In this document: positions 25,365-36,631 of the stretch, piece by piece | How the letters are laid out: each line of letters opens with the position of its first letter | Numbering within the stretch: the first letter of the stretch is position 1 | Assembly: GCF_007995065.1 (NCBI RefSeq) | Contig: NZ_VOQR01000001.1 | Location: 2,235,001-2,299,000, forward strand | Source of the DNA: Sphingomonas ginsenosidivorax | GTDB lineage: Bacteria; Pseudomonadota; Alphaproteobacteria; Sphingomonadales; Sphingomonadaceae | Direction: 5' to 3' | DNA length: 64,000 nt | Translations under genes and position numbers: made by a program | The notes under the pieces: model-generated | Databases searched by the model: none | Told to the model about the DNA's origin: nothing | The model's input: only the letters and a program-made list of their open reading frames with translations

Positions 25365-26159
25365 TTACGCGAGTTCGCCGCGCTCCAGCCAGCCACGCGC
25401 TCGACACAGCGCGACGCTCGTTTCGCTAACCGGCACGCGCGACCCGTCGGCGAGGTGAAGCGCCCAGCGCCGCCCGGTGCGCTCACTGCCCGTGACGGCG
25501 GAATTTGCGACCCAGGCCCCGCGGTGGACCTGCGCACCCTGCACGTTGGCGAGGTCGCCGACTGCATCACGGAAACGATAGTGCACCAACAGCGTCCCCC
25601 CACCGCGCACCGCGAGGCGGCAGTAATGGTCTTCGGCGCGAACCGACAGCAGGTCTGCCGGGTTAATGCCAGCGCGGGCGAGAATGCCAAAACTCGCGGT
25701 TGGCATCGCTGCCGAGCGAGCAGTGTCGGCCACGTCGTCGCCCTGTCCGGCCGGCGTATGCCGTGCCCGCGTGGCGCGAAGCAGGATCATGACGAACCCC
25801 GTCACCAGCAGACCATAGGCGAACGGTTTCCATTCGACTGAAGCGTCGACCCGCCCCATCAGGCGGTAGAGCAGCGGCACCTCGATCGCGAGCAGCAAGT
25901 TGAGGACGAGGGCCCCCAGCGCCATGCGGCCTGCGCCGTCACGCTTCCCCGGCAGTGATCGTCGCCAAGCGAACCAGCCGAGCATATTTACGCCGACCAG
26001 TGCGCCCCAAAAAACGAGCGCGAGTACAGATCCGAACGCCGTAGAGATGCCAAAGGCGTCGACGATCGTGAGAATGATTGTGATACCTAACCAGATCACC
26101 GGTGGCATTGCGCCCGGCGCCGCGACGGTCGCAAATCGTATCCTGGCGGACCCTGTCAC
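25365..26159 (-). CDS. membrane-anchored LytTR-type DNA-binding protein
   Basis: A 264-residue protein. The first 130 residues hold four hydrophobic helices (PPVIWLGITIILTIVDAFGI onward). The C-terminal 100 residues are a LytTR domain: LLSVRAEDHYCRLAVRGGGT, HYRFRDAVGDL, VHRGAWVANSAV and the final SRVPVSET, which matches the RVPVSRS-type end of the family. Such proteins bind DNA while tethered to the membrane and usually regulate the adjacent gene. A Cys (HYC) lies in the LytTR core. Likely partners are the two membrane genes that follow on the same strand. Confidence 0.82.
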   Translation of the reverse strand: MTGSARIRFATVAAPGAMPPVIWLGITIILTIVDAFGISTAFGSVLALVFWGALVGVNMLGWFAWRRSLPGKRDGAGRMALGALVLNLLLAIEVPLLYRLMGRVDASVEWKPFAYGLLVTGFVMILLRATRARHTPAGQGDDVADTARSAAMPTASFGILARAGINPADLLSVRAEDHYCRLAVRGGGTLLVHYRFRDAVGDLANVQGAQVHRGAWVANSAVTGSERTGRRWALHLADGSRVPVSETSVALCRARGWLERGELA

Positions 26160-26285
26160 TATAATCCTGCACCCCGGATGGTCTATGACGGCCGTTTAGG
26201 CGCCTCATTCACTTACGTCGATGGCCCCGCCACGACGCCGGCTCAGCGGCGGACCCAGTGTCCGGCAAGCGGATTCCAGTGACGA

Positions 26286-26358
26286 TTTTCCCAAATGTCC
26301 TGCCAAGTTTCTCTTTCCCGAAACTGATCAAGGGAACCTTCGAAACGGGACGGGAAAG
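26286..26358 (+). repeat. element 2, copy 1 (CTTTCCCG/CGGGAAAG)
   Basis: Contains TTTTCCCAAATGTCCTGCC, then CTCTTTCCCGAAA and a downstream CGGGAAAGCC. Arms CTTTCCCG and CGGGAAAG are inverted about 30 bp apart. The same order of blocks recurs at 49535-49612. Confidence 0.6.
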
Positions 26359-26399
26359 CCTGGGTATTCTGAAATCGACTTTGGGAATTGCGTGTGAAC

Positions 26400-26459
26400 G
26401 ACCCACTTGCGGTCATTCGCAGAGTGTTTTGAGGCCCCAACCTTTGCTATTCGTTCATG
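26400..26459 (+). repeat. 60-bp repeat, copy 5
   Basis: Starts GACCCACTTGCGGTCATTC, ends GCTATTCGTTCATG. Between the LytTR gene and katG, both minus strand. Confidence 0.75.
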
Positions 26460-26671
26460 CCAACGGTGGCCACGCTCCGCAGGTTTGGGCACTTGTAGCG
26501 GCGTGGGCAGACACGTGAATTAGCGCGAGTACCCTTCGGTAAATGTCGTCTGCCGTGACTAGGTTGGCAGACCGACTGATCTCCTTGCTGAAAGCTAAAG
26601 CCAATCTCACTCCTTACAGTTCGGGGGCAAATTGCCTGCCACCAGAGGGTTGAGCGGTCGTCAGACAAAAG

Positions 26672-26702
26672 AAAGGCGGTCGCTCTCGCGACCGCCTTTT
26701 TT
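26672..26702 (-). terminator. rho-independent terminator of katG
   Basis: Stem AAAGGCGGTCGC / GCGACCGCCTTT with a TCTC loop, 17 bp downstream of the katG stop. On the minus strand it is followed by TTTCTTTT. Confidence 0.85.
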
Positions 26703-26718
26703 CCCGTTCTAGCCGCGG

Positions 26719-29002
<2,284 letters not shown>

Positions 29003-29040
29003 CCAATGAATTAAAGAGTTTTCTGCTATCGCTTCAGTCG

Positions 29041-29943
29041 ATGAAGCCCCTCCCGTCGCTCAGGCAATTGTCGTATCTGCTCTCACTCCACGAGCATGGG
29101 CATTTCGGACGGGCGGCTGTCGCCTCGTTCATCTCACAATCCGCCTTCTCCGCGAGCATAGCTGAGCTCGAGCGTGTGCTTGAGACAAGCTTGGTCGAGC
29201 GCTCCAAGCGCCATGTCCGCTTCACCCCGATCGGCGAGGAGATCGTGGTCCGCGCTCGGCAAATCGTGCGAGCTGCCGAAGACCTTCATGTCGCTGCGCA
29301 GCGCTCGTACGAGCCGCTTGTGGGCAGCCTGCGATTGGCAGCGATCCCTACAGTTGCCCCGTTCCTGTTGTCCAGTATCCTGCCCGCGATCGCGCGCGAC
29401 TGGCCGCGACTGCAGCTGTATGTGCGGGAGATGGTGACGAGCGTCGCCTGTGAAGCGATGGAGCGGGGTGCGATCGATTGTGTGCTCCTCGCCCTGCCGG
29501 TCGAGTGCGGCGACGTCGAAAGCATCAATATAACAGTCGATCGCCTGATCCTCGTCGCGGCTAAGGGACAGGATGAGATGGCGTCGCCGCTATGCAATGC
29601 CGACGATGACCGATTGCTTCTGCTAGAGGACGGACACTGCCTCAAAGAGCACGCTCTTGCGGCTTGCAACCGCGCAGCTTCGGAGGCTGAAGGCCGGCTG
29701 GTCGCTTCCACGCTGCACACGCTCGTCCAACTGGTCGACGCCGGTCTCGGCTACACGTTGCTCCCGCAGATGGCGATCGACGCCGGCATCCTCGGCGGCA
29801 CGCGTGTCGAGACGCGGCCGGCGCAGGGCCTTCACGCAGAGCGAATGATCGCGCTGGTTTGGCGCAGCGGCCATCCGCGTACGAGCGACTTTAGGCTGCT
29901 TGGCGAGACCGTCAGGCAATCGGTGGGCGGCGACGCAGCTTAA
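29041..29943 (+). CDS. oxyR: hydrogen peroxide sensor OxyR
   Basis: A 300-residue LysR-type regulator. The N-terminal winged helix-turn-helix includes HFGRAAVASFISQSAFSASI and LERVLETSLVERSKRHVRFT. Two Cys at 200 and 209 in DGHCLKEHALAAC match the redox pair Cys199/Cys208 of E. coli OxyR (DGHCLRDQ...C), which forms a disulphide on H2O2 exposure. Position next to and divergent from katG is the classical arrangement. Its own start has only a weak ribosome binding site. It should activate katG under peroxide stress and repress itself when reduced. Confidence 0.93.
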   Translation: MKPLPSLRQLSYLLSLHEHGHFGRAAVASFISQSAFSASIAELERVLETSLVERSKRHVRFTPIGEEIVVRARQIVRAAEDLHVAAQRSYEPLVGSLRLAAIPTVAPFLLSSILPAIARDWPRLQLYVREMVTSVACEAMERGAIDCVLLALPVECGDVESINITVDRLILVAAKGQDEMASPLCNADDDRLLLLEDGHCLKEHALAACNRAASEAEGRLVASTLHTLVQLVDAGLGYTLLPQMAIDAGILGGTRVETRPAQGLHAERMIALVWRSGHPRTSDFRLLGETVRQSVGGDAA

Positions 29944-30068
29944 CGATCCCTCAGAGCTCTCCGTCTATCTTAATCAATCCCAATACGCTTTGAAAGGCCG
30001 CCAGAGATCCCGCCCCGCCGTCCTACTCACGCGCTTCCGACTGTAAGTGCACGAAGATGTACCGGAAA

Positions 30069-30129
30069 GACCCAATCCCGGCCGCTCAGCGGCGGTTTTG
30101 GCGCTCCCGAAAGCGGCCATCCGTTCATC
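30069..30129 (+). repeat. 60-bp repeat, copy 6
   Basis: Starts GACCCAATCCCGGCCGCTC, ends GGCCATCCGTTCATC. Contains a local hairpin GCCGCT-C-AGCGGC. It lies in the 295-bp gap after oxyR, where no gene is seen. Confidence 0.75.
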
Positions 30130-30238
30130 GCTCAGTTGGTGGTCTGCGACCGGGTCTGGGGGCTAACGAAATGTCCGCTCTTCCCTTCCGCCGACGAACG
30201 AGCGAAACATCTACGTCTAGTGGGCAGGGAGCAAGGTC

Positions 30239-30977
30239 ATGCAGAGCACGTGTGTCGCGGGCGCAAGGATGCTTGCTGCTTTGGCGGCGTCCTTTGCCAG
30301 CGTAGGAGCCAGCCCACCTGTTTTGACGCCAACGGTTAAGCAGATCGGCGAGTCGATCCGCGACCGCTCCGTCCGCACCGCCCGCGACTGCGGCGCGACC
30401 CCTGCCGTTCGTTCCGGCGGTCGTCGTCGACCCCACCAAGACCATCGACGTGCATTATTCGTACGACGACCGGACCGTCCATTTCACCGAGTGGGCCAAC
30501 CTCGATGCCGACAGCCGCGCCGCGATCACCGCTTGGGCGGCGAAGGGGACGCTCGGCCTGTCGCCCGAAGGCATGTACCGCGAGATGTTCGACAGCTTCA
30601 TCGCCCCGCACGAGCTCGGCCACTATCTCCAGGATGTCGCCAAGCGCTGGAAGGGCATGAGTGGCTGGGATGCTGAACTTGAGGCGAACCGGATCGGCAT
30701 CGCCTTTTGGTCGCTCCAGCCCGGACCGGAAGGCAGAGTCGAGGCCCGCATCGAGAACATTACCCGCTTTCTCGACGACGTCCCCTCGCCCGTGCCCGCC
30801 GGAGACACGGCAGAGGCGTTCTTCAATCGCAACTACGCCGCCTTCTCGCGCGGCGAGGAGGGGCCGCTGAACGCTATGAACTACAGCTGGTTTCAGGCGC
30901 TGATGTTCAAGACGGCGCTCCGCGAGCGCGGCGACCACCCCTTCTGCAAACTGGTCGCGTTAAACAAGGCAGCTTAA
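30239..30977 (+). pseudogene. secreted HExxH peptidase gene, split by a C-tract frameshift
   Basis: The first frame gives MQSTCVAGARMLAALAASFA with a signal-peptide-like core, then PVLTPTVKQIGESIRDRSVR. At about 30400-30410, in the run GACCCCTG, the frame shifts by +1 and the protein continues LPFVPAVVVDPTKTIDVHYS, DDRTVHFTEWANLDADSRA, to the stop at 30977. The zinc motif HELGH is followed by AELEANRIGIAFW with a downstream Glu, so it is a zincin. One C less would restore a single protein of about 245 residues. The whole would be a periplasmic peptidase of unknown family. It could be a true pseudogene, a phase-variable tract or a sequencing error. Confidence 0.65.
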
Positions 30978-31059
30978 CCCCACTGTCCCCATTATAGCTC
31001 GTCAAACGACTGCTTCTCGGCGTCTGCAGAACGGCAGCTTTTCGCTGCACCAACGCTTT

Positions 31060-31120
31060 GACCCAATCCCGGTCATTAACGGCGTGATCCCCGCGTCCGA
31101 CAAGCGTACATTCGTTAATG
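31060..31120 (+). repeat. 60-bp repeat, copy 7
   Basis: Starts GACCCAATCCCGGTCATTA, ends GTACATTCGTTAATG. Between the peptidase pseudogene and the esterase gene. Confidence 0.75.
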
Positions 31121-31186
31121 TGATCGATTTCATAAGTCCGCGGATGCGAATGTGAACGGTTATAAGGCGAGCTTTGCGGCCGCTCG

Positions 31187-31218
31187 CTTCTGGCTACGAC
31201 CACGGGCGTAGCCAGAAG
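31187..31218. terminator. hairpin downstream of the esterase gene
   Basis: Perfect 12-bp stem CTTCTGGCTACG / CGTAGCCAGAAG with an 8-base loop, 9 bp past the stop of the minus-strand esterase gene. No T-run on the minus strand, so factor-dependent termination or mRNA 3' protection is possible. Confidence 0.5.
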
Positions 31219-31226
31219 GGTCTTAC

Positions 31227-32165
31227 CTATACGTCGCCTTCAACCCGCCCCAACGGTGCGGGTCCCTCCGCCAAATTCTCACATTCCAGGGCCCACGCTG
31301 TGGGGTCGCCAAGAAGCGCGCCGCAGATATAGGCGAGCGTCATCCGCTGGATGACGGCGACCCGCGCCGGGTCTTCGTCGGTGGTCTCCGTTACGTCATA
31401 GCCCGAAACGCCGCCCAGCATGTGTTCGCCGCGGAAAAGCGTGAGCAGCGCCTTTTTGCCGGCGCTGAGCCGATAAGGGTCGGCAAACCAGTCCGGGCCG
31501 CGCATCGTCAACGGCGAATGGTCCGCATCGCCGGCCACCACCAGCGTCGGCGTGGTCATGTGGTCGAATCCGGAGTTCAGATGGGGCGTGATTGCACGCC
31601 CCAAGTCGCTGAGATCCGATCCACCGCGGCCGCCCGATGCGAGCAGTATCCCGGCTTTGACCCGGTCGTCGGACATGTCTTCACCGTCGCCGTTGGCCCC
31701 GAGCATCCGCGCGCCGAGCAGCATGCTCGTCGTCTGCCCGCCGAACGAATGACCGGCCGCTGCCACGAGACCATGGTTCGCGCGGCCCTCGAGACCGGGC
31801 AGTGACCGCGTGATCGTGGCCAAATTGTCCAGGATACGCTTCATGTCCTCGACGCGGGTGCGCCAAATCAGCGGACGGCGCGGATCGTCCTGTGCGAGGC
31901 CAAGTCGCCTAGCGTCGAGATGCGTCGGCTGGATCACGACGAAGCCGTGCGCGGCCCAGTAATCGGCGAGCGGCGCATAGCCGTCCATCGAAGAGCCATA
32001 GCCGTGCGAAAACAGGATGACGGGCAGGCCGTCGCCTGTCACCGGGCCGGAAACTCGCAGTTGCAGATCCTCGCCCCGGCCGGGCGCTGGCAGCGCGATC
32101 CCTCGCGCCGACAGCACCGGCATGGGGGCGTCCATGTTTGCGTCGCGCCAGACTGCGCGTTCCAT
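31227..32165 (-). CDS. alpha/beta hydrolase (chlorophyllase-like/dienelactone-type)
   Basis: A 312-residue alpha/beta hydrolase. The start at 32165 (MERAVWRDANMDAPMPVLSA) overlaps the stop of the upstream alcohol dehydrogenase gene by ATGA. The fold motifs are clear: oxyanion region FSHGYGSSMDGY, nucleophile elbow AAGHSFGGQT, acid VVAGDADHSP and the catalytic His in RGEHMLGG. The HGxG and GHSFGG combination resembles the platelet-activating-factor acetylhydrolase/chlorophyllase-like esterases. No signal peptide, so cytosolic. It is co-translated with a zinc-less MDR reductase, so the two may act on one ester or lactone-derived substrate. Confidence 0.82.
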   Translation of the reverse strand: MERAVWRDANMDAPMPVLSARGIALPAPGRGEDLQLRVSGPVTGDGLPVILFSHGYGSSMDGYAPLADYWAAHGFVVIQPTHLDARRLGLAQDDPRRPLIWRTRVEDMKRILDNLATITRSLPGLEGRANHGLVAAAGHSFGGQTTSMLLGARMLGANGDGEDMSDDRVKAGILLASGGRGGSDLSDLGRAITPHLNSGFDHMTTPTLVVAGDADHSPLTMRGPDWFADPYRLSAGKKALLTLFRGEHMLGGVSGYDVTETTDEDPARVAVIQRMTLAYICGALLGDPTAWALECENLAEGPAPLGRVEGDV

Positions 32166-33214
32166 CACTCCGATGCCCCTGCTGCGGCCTCGTCGACCAC
32201 ATCGATCACGATCTTGCCGAACGGGCCCGCGTCGAGACGGTCCAGTGCTGCAGGCAGATCGGCGAGTGGAAAGCGGCGGTCAATCACCGGCGTCATGCCG
32301 GTCCGCGAGATGGCGCGCACCATATCCTCTAGCGCGCGACGATGACCGGTGCCGATGCCCTGGATCGTCACGTCCTTCATCATCAGCGGCATGGCGGGAG
32401 AAGAGATGTCGAACCCGTCAAGCGCACCGATCTGAGAGATGCGCGCGCCGACTGCCGCCGCCTGGACCGACTCGCCGAGATAGGCCCCGCCGACGGTCTC
32501 CAGGATATGATCCGCACCACTGTCGTCAGTCAGCGCGTATAGCGCCTCCAGCCCGTCCGGACGATGGCGATCGATTGCGTGGTCGGCACCCAGCGCTCGG
32601 ACGCGATCAATCTTCTCCGGACTGCAGGAGACGAGCACCGTCGCGCCGTGCAGCTTCGCGAACTGGAGCCCGAACAGCGCCACGCCGCCAGTCCCCCGGA
32701 TCAACACGGTGTCGCTGGCGCGCACGCCGCCACGCTCGACGAGCGCGAACCAGGCGGTAAGCGCAGCGCAGGGCAGCGTGCTCGCCTGAACGTCGTCCAG
32801 CGTCGCCGGCGCCGCGACCAACCAGTCCTCGGGCAGGACGACATACTCGGCCAACACGCCTGCGAAGAAGCCGCCGAGCGTGCGGTAGGCCGGCGTACGG
32901 GCGGTGCCCTCGCGTGCGCCATCAATCCACTCGGGCGTAAAGCAGGAGATCACGCGATCGCCAACCGCGAAGCGTTCGACGTCGTCCCCTGTCGCCACGA
33001 TCCGGCCGGAGAGGTCCGAGCCAGGCGTGAACGGAAAGTCGAGCGCCAGACCGCGCCCGTTCTCGACGACCATCTTGTCGCGGTGATTGAGCGAAACCGC
33101 GCCCACCTTCACCAGCACCTCATGCCGCCCGGGGACCGGGATCGGGCGCTCGCACAAGGTGAGGCGATCGCGCCCAATCCCATCCATCTCCCAGCGCCGC
33201 ATCATGTCCGTCAT
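32165..33214 (-). CDS. MDR-family NAD(P)-dependent alcohol dehydrogenase/quinone reductase
   Basis: A 349-residue medium-chain dehydrogenase/reductase. I start it at 33214 (MTDMMRRWEMDGIGRDRLTL), which has GAAGAGGATCGACG upstream; the longer frame is antisense to the LysR gene. The N-terminal catalytic domain has SLNHRDKMVV and GSDLSGRIVATGDD; the nucleotide site is LIRGTGGVALFGLQFA. The structural-zinc Cys cluster is missing and the catalytic zinc ligands look incomplete, as in the quinone-reductase/acryloyl-CoA-like groups. It is divergent from the LysR gene at 33312 and co-translated with an esterase. Confidence 0.85.
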   Translation of the reverse strand: MTDMMRRWEMDGIGRDRLTLCERPIPVPGRHEVLVKVGAVSLNHRDKMVVENGRGLALDFPFTPGSDLSGRIVATGDDVERFAVGDRVISCFTPEWIDGAREGTARTPAYRTLGGFFAGVLAEYVVLPEDWLVAAPATLDDVQASTLPCAALTAWFALVERGGVRASDTVLIRGTGGVALFGLQFAKLHGATVLVSCSPEKIDRVRALGADHAIDRHRPDGLEALYALTDDSGADHILETVGGAYLGESVQAAAVGARISQIGALDGFDISSPAMPLMMKDVTIQGIGTGHRRALEDMVRAISRTGMTPVIDRRFPLADLPAALDRLDAGPFGKIVIDVVDEAAAGASE

Positions 33215-33311
33215 CGTCGATCCTCTTCGCGTCTCGAGCCGATATCGGTCATCCACCAAACGAGTATAATGCCCTCGATCCGGCACGGGCCGTTGAACAG
33301 GATGCACCAAT

Positions 33312-34202
33312 ATGCGCGGCGCGGAGTTTGCCGAACTGATGGCGTTCATGGCGATCGCCGAGGAACGAAGCTTTCGCGGCGCCGCGAAGCGGCTGGGCAT
33401 GTCGCCCTCCGCGCTAAGCCACAGCATGCGGTCGCTCGAACAGCGTCTGGGCGCCCGCCTCCTCCACCGTACGACCCGCAGCGTCGCGCCGACCGAGGCA
33501 GGGCAAGCCTTGCTGAAGCGGCTAGGGCCGCCGATCGCAGAAGTCGACGATGCGGTGCGCGATGTCGGCGCCTTCCAGCAGCAGCCGCGTGGGCTCGTGC
33601 GGATCAACATGCCACGCACTGCGGCGCAGTTGATCGTGATGCCGAAACTGGCGGCTTTTCGCGCGGCCTACCCCGACATACGGCTAGAAATCGTGATCGA
33701 CGACAGCATCACCGATGTGATCGCCAAGGGCTTCGATTTCGGAATCCGCTCGGGCACGATCGTCCAGCAGGACATGATCTCGGTGCCCCTCACTACGGAC
33801 CTGCGCATGGCGGTCGTCGCGTCACCAGTCTACTTCGCGGAGCGGCCGCCGCCGCAGACGCCTGCTGAACTCAACGGTCATGCCTGCCTGACGTACCGCT
33901 GGTACGAAACCGGAGCACTGCATCCATGGCGCTTCGATGGCCCGGAGGGTCCTGTGGACGTGATCGTCGACAGCGTGATGACTGCCAACGACACCGACCT
34001 TCTGCTCGACGGCGCCTTGCGGGGGTGCGGCGTCGCACTGCTGGTCGAGAGTCTGGTGGAGAGACACCTTGCAAACGGATCGCTCGAGCGCGTGCTGGCC
34101 GATTGGTGCAAACCTTTCCCGGGCTTCCATCTCTACTATCCGAGCAGACGTCACATGCCTGTCGCCATGAGAACCTTCATCAACTGTATGAAGCTGTCGT
34201 AG
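33312..34202 (+). CDS. LysR-family regulator of the ADH-esterase operon
   Basis: A 296-residue LysR-type regulator starting MRGAEFAELMAFMAIAEERS. The DNA-binding part reads FRGAAKRLGMSPSALSHSMR and LEQRLGARLLHRTTRSVAPT; the effector-binding part is full length and typical. The first 60 residues closely resemble those of the LysR at 15705 and 62536, the common oxidoreductase-linked subgroup. It is divergent from the MDR-esterase operon, with 97 bp between the starts, and most likely controls it. The effector is unknown. The next gene, also a LysR, is convergent. Confidence 0.85.
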   Translation: MRGAEFAELMAFMAIAEERSFRGAAKRLGMSPSALSHSMRSLEQRLGARLLHRTTRSVAPTEAGQALLKRLGPPIAEVDDAVRDVGAFQQQPRGLVRINMPRTAAQLIVMPKLAAFRAAYPDIRLEIVIDDSITDVIAKGFDFGIRSGTIVQQDMISVPLTTDLRMAVVASPVYFAERPPPQTPAELNGHACLTYRWYETGALHPWRFDGPEGPVDVIVDSVMTANDTDLLLDGALRGCGVALLVESLVERHLANGSLERVLADWCKPFPGFHLYYPSRRHMPVAMRTFINCMKLS

Positions 34203-34255
34203 CGCGTGTTCTCGTTGAAGGCAGAGCTGATGCACTCAAAGCTTGCCACCAGCGA

Positions 34256-35170
34256 CTAATCGCGGCCTGCAAAAGCCTCCTCCAGCATACCAAGCGCTGC
34301 CCGCACCGCCGGGTTTACCCGACGGCTCTCCGGCCAGAGCGCGGTGATCTTGTTCCGCTCCACCGCGAAGTCGGCCAACACCGGGACCAATTCTCCCCGC
34401 TTGACATAGGGAGCCGTGACGAACGTGGCGCCCATGCCGATGCCGGCACCAGCCGCGAGCATGGCAACAAGCGCCTCGCTGACGTCGGCGGTCAGTGTAG
34501 AGGGCGGGACGACCTCGATCACCCTCCCCTCGATTCGAAACGGCCAGCGCAGCGGCTGTCCCGTGCTCTGGTAGCGAAGCGTGACCGTATCATGATCGGC
34601 CAGGTCGTCCGGATGCGTCGGAACGCCGCGCTCGGCAAGGTAGGCCGGAGAGGCGAAGCAGCAAAGCTGCACCGGTGCCAGCTTGCGCGACAGAAGTCTC
34701 GAGTCTGCGAGGTCGCCGATGCGAACGGCGATGTCTATGCCCTCGTCGACGATGTTCACGAAGCGGTCGCTCAGCCGCAGATCGATTGACAACCTGGGGT
34801 ATTGTCGACGGAATGCAGGGAGCGCCGGCGCGATCACGTGCACCCCGATCGGCAGCGAACTCGCAATCCGCAAGCTGCCCGACGGCTCCGAACGCGTAGC
34901 AGCCGCCACCTGCCCGATCTCCTCCGCGTCGCGCAGCAGCCGAACCGCCCGCTCGTGGAGCTCGCGGCCTTCCGCGGTCAGCGTCAGCGATCGGGTGGTG
35001 CGCGTGAACAGCGGCACGCCGAGTTGCTTCTCGAGCCGCTGGACGCTCTTGCTGACCGCCGAGGGCGAGATCGACAGCGACCGCGCCGCGGCGGTGTAGC
35101 TGCCCAGCGTTCCCGCACGCGCGAACGCAAAAAGGCCTGTCAGCCGCTCCAGCGCCATTTGTTCCTTCAT
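34256..35170 (-). CDS. LysR-family regulator of the MDR quinone reductase
   Basis: A 304-residue LysR-type regulator. I take the Met at 35170 ([20 protein letters not shown]); MALERL a few codons later is an alternative. The HTH reads [20 protein letters not shown] followed by [20 protein letters not shown]. The effector domain is complete to [12 protein letters not shown]. It is divergent from the quinone reductase gene starting at about 35235, 64 bp away. This regulator-reductase layout matches the QorR/CrgA-like sensing of quinones or other electrophiles, but the ligand is not known. Confidence 0.85.
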   Translation of the reverse strand: MKEQMALERLTGLFAFARAGTLGSYTAAARSLSISPSAVSKSVQRLEKQLGVPLFTRTTRSLTLTAEGRELHERAVRLLRDAEEIGQVAAATRSEPSGSLRIASSLPIGVHVIAPALPAFRRQYPRLSIDLRLSDRFVNIVDEGIDIAVRIGDLADSRLLSRKLAPVQLCCFASPAYLAERGVPTHPDDLADHDTVTLRYQSTGQPLRWPFRIEGRVIEVVPPSTLTADVSEALVAMLAAGAGIGMGATFVTAPYVKRGELVPVLADFAVERNKITALWPESRRVNPAVRAALGMLEEAFAGRD

Positions 35171-35234
35171 GGCATCACTGAAGCGCCACTCGCTGCCATT
35201 ATCAACCCCTTGAGCCGATCGTATCTCGTCCCGC

Positions 35235-36275
35235 ATGGATCAGAAGATGGAGATGATGGTGAGTGAGATGATGATGGCCGTACGGTTGCATGCATTCGGC
35301 GGACCCGATGTACTGCGCTACGAGGAAGCGCCGCGCCCAGCGATCGGACCGGGCGAGGTGCTGGTCCGCGTGCACGCGGCCGGCATCAATCCGCCCGACC
35401 TGTACCTGCGCGACGGCTACCGCACGATGCCGCCGGAATGGCAGCCTCATCCTGCATTCCCGATCGTCATCGGCACCGACGTGTCGGGCGTGGTCGAGGC
35501 CATGGCTGATGACGTAACGGGCTTCGCCATTGGGGACGAGGTGTTCGCGATGGTGCGGTTTCCGGAAGACCTGATGAAGGGCAGCGATGCCTACGCCCAG
35601 TACGTCCGGGTGGCCGCCACGGAACTGGCGCTCAAGCCTGCGGGCATCGATCACGCCCACGCAGGCGCTGCCCCCATGTCCCTGCTGACGGCATGGCAGT
35701 TCCTGATTGAACTCGGCCACGACGCCCCTAACCCATTCCAGTCCTTCCGCCACGAACCCGTGCCGCTCGCCGACAAGACGGTGGTGGTGAACGGCGCCGG
35801 CGGCGGGGTGGGCCACCTGCTCGTCCAACTCGCCAAATGGCAGGGCGCGCACGTCATCGCCATTGCATCGGGCAAGAACGCGGCGCTGATGCGCGATCTC
35901 CACGTCGACCGCTTCGTCGACTATACCAAGGAGGCTGCGGAGGAGGTGATCGACGACGCGGACCTCGTCGTCGATGCGGTGGGCGGCGCCAACATGGAGC
36001 GGTTCCTCCGTATCCTGAAGCCCGGCGGCGCGCTGTTCCTGGTCAATCCGCTCGGCTTTGCCGGATATGGCGAGGCTTACGAACGCGGCATCACCGTATC
36101 CTCCACCCAGGTCCGCTCTAACGGGGCGCAGCTCGAAGAAGCGGCTCGCTTGCTCGACGACGGCACGGTCCGCGTCGTGGTGGACAGCAGCTTCCCGCTA
36201 GCGGACGCGGCGGCCGCCCATGCGCGCACCGCCAAGGGCGGCATCCAGGGGAAGATCGTCCTGGATGTCGCCTGA
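35235..36275 (+). CDS. MDR-family zinc-less quinone/enone reductase
   Basis: A 346-residue medium-chain reductase. The start is ambiguous: the ORF begins [20 protein letters not shown], and the Met run at 35268-35274 is better placed after GGTGAG; I keep the longest. Family blocks: [43 protein letters not shown] and the NADPH site [18 protein letters not shown]. No zinc ligands, as in QOR/zeta-crystallin enzymes that reduce quinones with NADPH. It is divergent from a LysR gene that likely induces it. The ABM-like gene that follows after 33 bp may be co-transcribed. Confidence 0.87.
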   Translation: MDQKMEMMVSEMMMAVRLHAFGGPDVLRYEEAPRPAIGPGEVLVRVHAAGINPPDLYLRDGYRTMPPEWQPHPAFPIVIGTDVSGVVEAMADDVTGFAIGDEVFAMVRFPEDLMKGSDAYAQYVRVAATELALKPAGIDHAHAGAAPMSLLTAWQFLIELGHDAPNPFQSFRHEPVPLADKTVVVNGAGGGVGHLLVQLAKWQGAHVIAIASGKNAALMRDLHVDRFVDYTKEAAEEVIDDADLVVDAVGGANMERFLRILKPGGALFLVNPLGFAGYGEAYERGITVSSTQVRSNGAQLEEAARLLDDGTVRVVVDSSFPLADAAAAHARTAKGGIQGKIVLDVA

Positions 36276-36308
36276 CCGTCGCGGCCTCAAGCAGGAAGGC
36301 GTCCTCCC

Positions 36309-36542
36309 ATGCTGATCGTCACCGGCACCATTTCCGTGCCTCCCGCCGACCTGCCGCGTTTCGTCGCGGAGGTGGAGGCCCTCGCGACCGTCACGCGACA
36401 GCGCGACGGCAACCTGTCTTACGACACTGCCGTGCTCGATGCAGCAGCTGGGCGGCTGCTGGTGGCGGAGCGGTGGCGTGACGAAGCGGCGCTCTTCTTC
36501 TCTGCCGTCGCCCTCGCGGCGACCGTCATCTTCTGGCTATGA
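36309..36542 (+). pseudogene. truncated ABM-domain monooxygenase gene
   Basis: The first 60 residues (MLIVTGTISVPPADLPRFVA, RQRDGNLSYDTAVLDAAAGR, LLVAERWRDEAAL) are an antibiotic-biosynthesis-monooxygenase (ABM) half-domain. After RWRDEAAL the family normally continues with DAHFxTPH and a further 25-30 residues, but here a hydrophobic stretch FFSAVALAATVIFWL follows and ends. The 3' half has been replaced by another sequence, perhaps the last transmembrane helix of a different gene. The start fits an operon with the quinone reductase. It is probably non-functional. Confidence 0.55.
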
Positions 36543-36570
36543 CCAATGAGTCCTGACCCTAGGTCGGCTG

Positions 36571-36587
36571 CTTCACGGACCGTGAAG
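36571..36587. terminator. hairpin between convergent genes
   Basis: CTTCACGG-A-CCGTGAAG, extended outward by AGGTCG...CGACCT. It lies between the ABM remnant and the end of the GGDEF-EAL gene. Confidence 0.45.
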
Positions 36588-36631
36588 TCGACCTACGCCT
36601 ATTGCGCGCGATGCAAATGCGCGAGCGATGC

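Larger units (their letters stand above)
26160..26718. other. intergenic region with two repeat types and the katG terminator
   Basis: No gene seen. The open frames here on both strands read across the repeats described separately: element 2 copy 1 (26286-26358), 60-bp repeat copy 5 (26400-26459) and the katG terminator (26672-26702). Confidence 0.5.
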
